NCBI GenBank assembly: GCA_003545125.1
Contig: DQCI01000251.1
Span: forward strand, 2,204 to 12,547
Length of the DNA: 10,344 nt
Direction: 5' to 3'
Source of the DNA: Paracoccaceae bacterium
Lineage (GTDB): Bacteria; Pseudomonadota; Alphaproteobacteria; Rhodobacterales; Rhodobacteraceae
Shown: one piece after another, positions 6,474-10,344 of the stretch
How positions within the stretch are numbered: the stretch's first letter is position 1
How the letters are laid out: each line of letters begins with the position of its first letter
The notes under the pieces: generated by a model
Seen by the model: only the letters and a program-made list of their open reading frames with translations
What the model was told of the DNA's origin: nothing
The model's database searches: none
Program-made: the position numbers and the translations under genes

Positions 6474-6520
6474 AGCAAAAACCGATCGGACTGAAACAGT
6501 CTGGTCCCAGGGTTTTGCTC
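6473..6520. repeat. Long imperfect palindrome between convergent genes (repeat-like, possible terminator)
   Basis: The outer arms GAGCAAAA (6473-6480) and TTTTGCTC (6513-6520) are perfect reverse complements. Two more C-G pairs follow inward past a bulged A. The centre is a ten-pair stem, GATCGGACTG (6484-6493) against CAGTCTGGTC (6497-6506), with G-T wobbles and an AAA loop. Only three or so bases on the right arm are unpaired. The structure begins in the smr stop codon and lies before the end of the convergent hydrolase gene, so it may stop transcription from both sides, although no T-run follows it. Its form resembles the dispersed REP/RIME-like palindromes of alphaproteobacterial genomes. 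Copy number cannot be judged from one window. Confidence 0.7.
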
Positions 6521-6542
6521 AAACGGCCGAATCTGGATCAAC

Positions 6543-7637
6543 CTAGAACGCGCCGACATCGAAGTGATCGGCATCCTGCACCGCCATGAACGAGCTCGGC
6601 AGATCGTCGCTGAGTCTGCTTGCCCCCGCGCCGAAGCTTTCAGAGAACGCCCGCATGTTTCCGATGATCTTGAGGAAGGCGGGCGAGGTGATCGCCGTGT
6701 CGTGGCCAAGTACCCCGCGGGAATAGTCGGTCACGTCGACCACGTTGACGTCGAGATCCGACAGCTCGCCGTCGAGCTGGAGCGCACCGACACGGGTGTT
6801 GCCGTAGATCTCGTTGGCCGCGAACTTGAGCACGCGGTCGCGCTTTGACGAGAAAACCACGAATGGTTGCGGCAGGGTCCCGATGCGCCGCGCTTGCGAG
6901 CGGAACACGTCGACGTCGATATCGGGCGAAACCAGGATCACCCCGCCGATTCGGGCCCGCGTCGCGGCATCGCCGGCAATGGCGAGCTCGCGCAGCGTCT
7001 CCATGATCAGCATCGTGCCCATCGAATGGCCGACGATCACGATCCGCTCCGCCCCGGCGGCGAGCACGCTGCGGATCGTGGTCTCGAACCCGTCGCGGGC
7101 AAAGAGCATCGAATCGCGGTCGTAGCCGTAGCGCAGCAGTTTCTCGGCGCTGGGCCAGGAATAATGCACCGGCACATCGTTGAGCCCGATGTCGGAGTAG
7201 AACTGCGCAAACCGGAACAGCCCGTCTTCGTACCCGGTGTTGTAGCCATGCACGAAAACGACCGCGTTGCGCCTGCCCGCGCGCCGGCTGAGGAACTGGG
7301 CCTTGAGCTGGCTGCGGAAGGTGGCCTCCGACGGAAACAGCTCATTGCTGACCGTGGCGAAATGCTTGCGGGCATTGGCGCGGAACGTGCCGAACCTCAC
7401 ATTGCCCGCCTTGCGGTTGGGCGGGACCGACACGTCATACCGCCCAAAGGCCAGGGATTCGCCCCGTTTGGACCCGAGCGACCCGTCGCTGTTCACGTTG
7501 CGCGAGGAGACGACGAGGATTGGCACGATGCTGCCGCCGGCGCGGTTCACGTCCGAAAGCGAGACGGTGCGCGCGCCACCGGCACAGGCCGAGAGCGCGA
7601 GCGAAGAGGTCATAGTGAGAAAGCCGCGACGGTTCAT
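6543..7637 (-). CDS. DUF900-type alpha/beta hydrolase, predicted lipoprotein
   Basis: This is a 364-residue exported alpha/beta hydrolase of the DUF900 kind. The N-terminus MNRRGFLTMTSSLALSAC combines a twin-arginine-like motif (NRRGFLT) with a lipobox (LSAC, Cys18), so it is probably a lipoprotein exported by Tat or Sec. The oxyanion region VVFVHGYNTGYEDG is at about 126-139, the nucleophile elbow GHSMG at 203-207 (Ser205), a likely acid at Asp267 (SSKRDRVL), and a likely His312 (LGHD). The HYSWPS segment (158-163) is also typical of the group. Substrate is unknown. The start was chosen so that the leader is N-terminal. The longer frame reaching 7718 would bury it. No clear Shine-Dalgarno sequence is visible. 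It lies 87 bases after the MFS gene on the same strand and may be transcribed with it. Confidence 0.85.
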   Translation of the reverse strand: MNRRGFLTMTSSLALSACAGGARTVSLSDVNRAGGSIVPILVVSSRNVNSDGSLGSKRGESLAFGRYDVSVPPNRKAGNVRFGTFRANARKHFATVSNELFPSEATFRSQLKAQFLSRRAGRRNAVVFVHGYNTGYEDGLFRFAQFYSDIGLNDVPVHYSWPSAEKLLRYGYDRDSMLFARDGFETTIRSVLAAGAERIVIVGHSMGTMLIMETLRELAIAGDAATRARIGGVILVSPDIDVDVFRSQARRIGTLPQPFVVFSSKRDRVLKFAANEIYGNTRVGALQLDGELSDLDVNVVDVTDYSRGVLGHDTAITSPAFLKIIGNMRAFSESFGAGASRLSDDLPSSFMAVQDADHFDVGAF

Positions 7638-7677
7638 GATTCTGCTGCCCGATTTTTCAGCAATCGCTACGCCCGAA

Positions 7678-7701
7678 AGATTTCTCGCGCCAGAAAAATC
7701 T
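7678..7701 (-). terminator. Weak hairpin between the MFS and hydrolase genes
   Basis: AGATTTCT (7678-7685) and AGAAAAATCT (7692-7701) are near reverse complements with a two-base bulge and a six-base GCGCGC-like loop. It lies shortly after the MFS stop on the minus strand, with only a short T-run. It could attenuate read-through, but the stem is AT-rich and weak. Confidence 0.2.
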
Positions 7702-7724
7702 CGCGTGCCGGGCGACACTACGCA

Positions 7725-8945
7725 TCAAATCGCCGAGATCTCGCCGCGCACCGAGCGGACGCCGAACCCGACACATGCGGCGGCGAAGATGAAATAGACG
7801 CCGATGGCGATCATCTGGCTCGGAAAATCGAACCCGAAGTCGATCAGCGCACCGGTGAGACCCGGCCCGATCGCCGTTCCAAAGACCATCAACGCCGCCG
7901 CCATCGCCTTGATCGCGCCGATATGCCGTGTGCCGTAGAACTCGGCCCAGAAGGCGGCCGGAACCGTACCCATGCTCCCGGTTGTCACACCGAGCAGCGT
8001 CAATGCGACAGCGGCGGCGGCCAGGCTCTCGGCCTGCGCGAGCAACAAGAACCCAGCGACATACGGCAGCAGAATCCAGGGGATCAGCCGGGCGGTTCCG
8101 AACCGGTCGACGGCCAAGCCGCTGGCCAGCATGAACACGAAGCTGACGCCGGAAAACAGCGGGAACAGAGCCACATAGTCAATCAGTGCCCAGCCTTTCA
8201 CCTCCACCATATGCACCTGGTGGAAGAACAGCGCAGTGCCGAAAGCGGCCGGTCCGACCAGCAGCGGCACGGCGCACCAGAACAATCGGTGGCGCAGGAC
8301 TTCGCCGCGGGTCCAGTGCCGCCCACCCAGGCCGGAGCTTGCATTGGCGTCGGACATCTCCGACGGCACCCGTTCCCGCCGCAAGAGCGCGAGCAGCGCG
8401 GGGATGGCGATGAGCGCGGCGAAGCCAGCGAAGAGCCAGAGCAGGCGCCAGGAGAAGACCCCGAGCAGCGCCACGAAGATCAACGGCAGAAATGCCTCGC
8501 CGGTGGTGTAGCCCAGCCGTGCGATCGCCAGGGCCTTGCCGCGCGTCGCCGAAAACCAGCGCGCCATGGCGACCACCGCGATGTGCGAAGTCATGCCCTG
8601 GCCGGTGAACCGGAGCGCGAAGATGACGAACCCGAGGGCAAAGACGGAGGGCACGGCCGCCATGGCGACGCAGGCGAGTGCCAGGCCGATCAGCGAATAT
8701 CGTCCAAGCGCGCGCACCCGGTACCGGTCGGTCAGCACCCCGGTCCAGACCATGACCAGCGCCGAAGCGGTGGTGGCCAGGGTGTAAATCCCGCCCCATT
8801 GCCCGTTGCTGAGCCCGAAGGTCGCGCGCAGCTCGCCCGCGAACAGCGAGATGAAAAACGTCTGGCCGAAGCTCGACGTGAACGTCAGCAGAAATCCGGC
8901 GGCGAGCCAGGTCGCGTTGTCGCGGAGAAAGGAACCAATGCGCAT
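7725..8945 (-). CDS. Major facilitator superfamily (MFS) transporter
   Basis: This is a 406-residue inner-membrane secondary transporter with about twelve hydrophobic segments in two halves separated by a polar loop around residues 192-213. The first half carries the MFS motif A between helices 2 and 3 (GVLTDRYRVRALGRY) and a GQGMTSHIAVVAMARWF segment with RGKALAIA. The second half carries the degenerate repeat of motif A (GLAVDRFGTARL). The substrate cannot be predicted; the overall look is of monocarboxylate/OFA-like or drug-efflux-like MFS proteins. The ATG at 8945 is preceded by AGAGG with a short spacer. A TTG at 8957 would add four residues. It follows the small membrane gene by 42 bases, so the two may be co-transcribed. 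Confidence 0.9.
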   Translation of the reverse strand: MRIGSFLRDNATWLAAGFLLTFTSSFGQTFFISLFAGELRATFGLSNGQWGGIYTLATTASALVMVWTGVLTDRYRVRALGRYSLIGLALACVAMAAVPSVFALGFVIFALRFTGQGMTSHIAVVAMARWFSATRGKALAIARLGYTTGEAFLPLIFVALLGVFSWRLLWLFAGFAALIAIPALLALLRRERVPSEMSDANASSGLGGRHWTRGEVLRHRLFWCAVPLLVGPAAFGTALFFHQVHMVEVKGWALIDYVALFPLFSGVSFVFMLASGLAVDRFGTARLIPWILLPYVAGFLLLAQAESLAAAAVALTLLGVTTGSMGTVPAAFWAEFYGTRHIGAIKAMAAALMVFGTAIGPGLTGALIDFGFDFPSQMIAIGVYFIFAAACVGFGVRSVRGEISAI

Positions 8946-8987
8946 GGCCCCTCTCAACCCTGAATTCTCCGGAATGAAAAGAGAAGA

Positions 8988-9272
8988 TCAGCGGCCGATC
9001 CATCGCCGGTAGCGGAGGATCAACTCGGATTCGCAGATCTTGTAGAGAAGAAAAAACGCGAGTGCGACGATTCCGCTCAGCACGATCTGTACAAATTGCA
9101 CCAACCCGCCCGAGGTGAGCGCCACCAGCCCATGTTTGCGCAGGAACGCCAGGTTGGCCATGCTCAGGTTGAGCAGGTTGTAGGTCGCGTAGGCAACGAC
9201 GGCGAGGGACACCCCGGCCAGCACGAAGATGAACAGACCCGGGTAGCGCGTGATGTCAAAGAAGCGCTTCAT
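8988..9272 (-). CDS. Small two-helix membrane protein, function unknown
   Basis: I do not recognise this 94-residue protein. It opens with a basic, aromatic MKRFFDITRYPG. The first hydrophobic helix spans about residues 12-34, a polar loop with LRKHGL follows at 42-49, and the second helix spans about 57-78. It ends with a basic tail, ILRYRRWIGR. With two helices and basic tails at both ends, both termini would lie in the cytoplasm by the positive-inside rule. GGGGAG lies nine bases upstream of the ATG. An earlier ATG at 9280 runs into a stop after three codons. The gene starts 19 bases after the hslU stop, so it is probably transcribed with hslU. Whether it is linked functionally to the protease is unknown. 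Confidence 0.75.
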   Translation of the reverse strand: MKRFFDITRYPGLFIFVLAGVSLAVVAYATYNLLNLSMANLAFLRKHGLVALTSGGLVQFVQIVLSGIVALAFFLLYKICESELILRYRRWIGR

Positions 9273-9291
9273 CGCGCCATGCTCCCCTGCA

Positions 9292-10344
9292 TCACAACAT
9301 GTACCGGCTCACATCTGCCCCATGCGCCAGCTCCCCGAGATTGGCCTCCACATAAGCCGCGTCGACGGTGATCTTCTCGCCCGGATGATCGGGTGCTGTG
9401 AAACCGAGCTCTTCGAACACCCGCTCGATCACCGTGTAGAGCCGCCGCGCGCCGATGTTCTCGACGCTCTGGTTCACCTCCGCCGCGATCCGCGCCATTG
9501 CCGCGATCCCGTCCTCGGTGAACGTCACCTCGACCTCCTCGGTCTGCATAAGTGCGGCGTATTGCAACGTGAGCGCGTTGTCGGTCTCGGTCAGGATACG
9601 CACGAAATCCGCCTCGGTGAGCGCGCGCAGCTCGACCCGGATCGGCAGCCGGCCCTGAAGCTCGGGCAGCAGATCGGAGGGCTTCGCGATGTGAAACGCG
9701 CCCGAGGCGATGAACAGGATGTGGTCGGTCTTCACCGGCCCTTGCTTGGTGCTGACCGTGGTGCCCTCGATCAGCGGCAGAAGATCGCGTTGCACGCCTT
9801 CGCGGCTGACATCGCCGCCACGCACATCGGCCCGGGCACAGACCTTGTCGATCTCGTCGAGGAAGACGATGCCGTTCTGCTCGACCGCTTCGAGCGCGGT
9901 ACGGTTCACGGTTTCGTCGTCGAGCAGCTTGTCGGCTTCTTCGGCGACGAGCACCTCGTAGCTTTCGGCCACCGTCATCGTGCGCCGTACGCTGCGCCCA
10001 CCAAAGGCTTTGCCGAAAATATCGCCGATGTTCATGCCGCCCATACCCATCCCGGGCTGGCCGGGGATTTCAAGCATTGGCATCCCGCCTTGCCCGCTGT
10101 CCTGAACATCGATCGTGATCTCGCGGTCGTCGAGGTCACCGTCGCGCAGCTTCTTGCGAAACATCTCGCGGGTCTGCTCGCGCGCGTCCTTCCCGGCGAT
10201 CGCCTCGATCACCCGGGCCTCGGCATTGGCCTCGGCATTGGCTTTCACCTCCTCACGCATGTCGGCGCGGGTCTGGATGATCGCGGCATCGACGAGATCG
10301 CGCACGATCTGCTCGACGTCGCGCCCGACGTAGCCCACCTCGGT
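9292..10344 (-). CDS. hslU: ATP-dependent protease ATPase subunit HslU (5' end outside the window)
   Basis: HslU (ClpY) is the hexameric AAA+ unfoldase that feeds substrates into the HslV peptidase. The visible 350 residues run from [21 protein letters not shown] to the C-terminus. By comparison with the 443-residue E. coli protein, roughly the first 75-90 residues including Walker A lie beyond the right edge. Present are the intermediate domain with a Gly/Met-rich loop ([14 protein letters not shown]), the [15 protein letters not shown] segment, Walker [10 protein letters not shown], the [14 protein letters not shown] box, the sensor/arginine region [24 protein letters not shown], and sensor 2 [15 protein letters not shown]. 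The final residues DVSRYML match the C-terminal peptide that inserts into HslV to activate it. hslV is expected just to the right, upstream of hslU. Confidence 0.97.
   Translation of the reverse strand, partial: TEVGYVGRDVEQIVRDLVDAAIIQTRADMREEVKANAEANAEARVIEAIAGKDAREQTREMFRKKLRDGDLDDREITIDVQDSGQGGMPMLEIPGQPGMGMGGMNIGDIFGKAFGGRSVRRTMTVAESYEVLVAEEADKLLDDETVNRTALEAVEQNGIVFLDEIDKVCARADVRGGDVSREGVQRDLLPLIEGTTVSTKQGPVKTDHILFIASGAFHIAKPSDLLPELQGRLPIRVELRALTEADFVRILTETDNALTLQYAALMQTEEVEVTFTEDGIAAMARIAAEVNQSVENIGARRLYTVIERVFEELGFTAPDHPGEKITVDAAYVEANLGELAHGADVSRYML

Noticed and set aside
7638..7718. N-terminal extension of the DUF900 hydrolase up to 7718
   Set aside because: It would place the twin-arginine/lipobox leader about 27 residues inside the protein, where it could not work as a signal peptide.
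6867..8963. A 698-codon plus-strand open frame across the hydrolase and MFS genes
   Set aside because: It lies opposite two well-supported genes and translates to a low-complexity, highly charged sequence (Arg, Gln, Glu, His) typical of the complement of membrane-protein codons.
9970..10095. Gly/Met-rich loop in HslU as a possible unusual insertion
   Set aside because: Methionine- and glycine-rich stretches in the HslU intermediate domain are, as far as I recall, ordinary in this bacterial group. Nothing else in the protein is out of place.

Overview
The window looks like a piece of an alphaproteobacterial chromosome, most probably from the Rhodobacterales (Rhodobacteraceae). The DNA is GC-rich, genes are packed tightly with ATGA overlaps, and the gene order is the conserved core block of that group: maf - aroE - coaE - dnaQ, then secB and fxsA on the opposite strand, then Tim44-like - mltA - smr, and finally hslU on the opposite strand. 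The protein sequences match that assignment, for example the alphaproteobacterial SecB, FxsA and HslU motifs. There are no tRNA, rRNA, CRISPR, phage or insertion-sequence genes, and no gene-free stretch longer than about 170 bases.

Region 1 (175-2957, + strand) is one translationally coupled operon. It encodes a Maf nucleotide pyrophosphatase, an AroE (shikimate dehydrogenase) family protein, dephospho-CoA kinase and the DNA polymerase III epsilon proofreading subunit. The most unusual protein of the window is here. The AroE-family protein sits in the standard aroE position and keeps its NADP-binding fold, but it has lost the catalytic lysine and several other substrate-site residues. DnaQ carries an in-frame proline/glycine-rich insertion of about a dozen residues between its first two exonuclease motifs.

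Region 2 (2941-4048, - strand) encodes FxsA and the export chaperone SecB. secB overlaps the end of dnaQ tail to tail by 17 bp. Region 3 (4156-6473, + strand) starts from a 107-bp divergent gap and encodes a Tim44/TimA-like membrane protein, an MltA-type lytic transglycosylase and a Smr-domain protein. These are linked to envelope biogenesis and nucleic-acid functions.

A long imperfect palindrome (6473-6520) separates region 3 from region 4 (6543-10344, - strand). Region 4, read right to left, holds the 3' part of hslU (cut by the window edge), a 94-residue two-helix membrane protein, an MFS transporter, and a lipobox-bearing DUF900-type alpha/beta hydrolase with a twin-arginine-like leader. 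Spacing suggests hslU and the small protein are co-transcribed; the transporter and hydrolase may follow in the same unit.

Overall this is a conserved housekeeping region, not an obvious accessory island. The points that merit a second look are the active-site-altered AroE, the DnaQ insertion, the palindromic repeat, and the little-studied envelope genes downstream of hslU.
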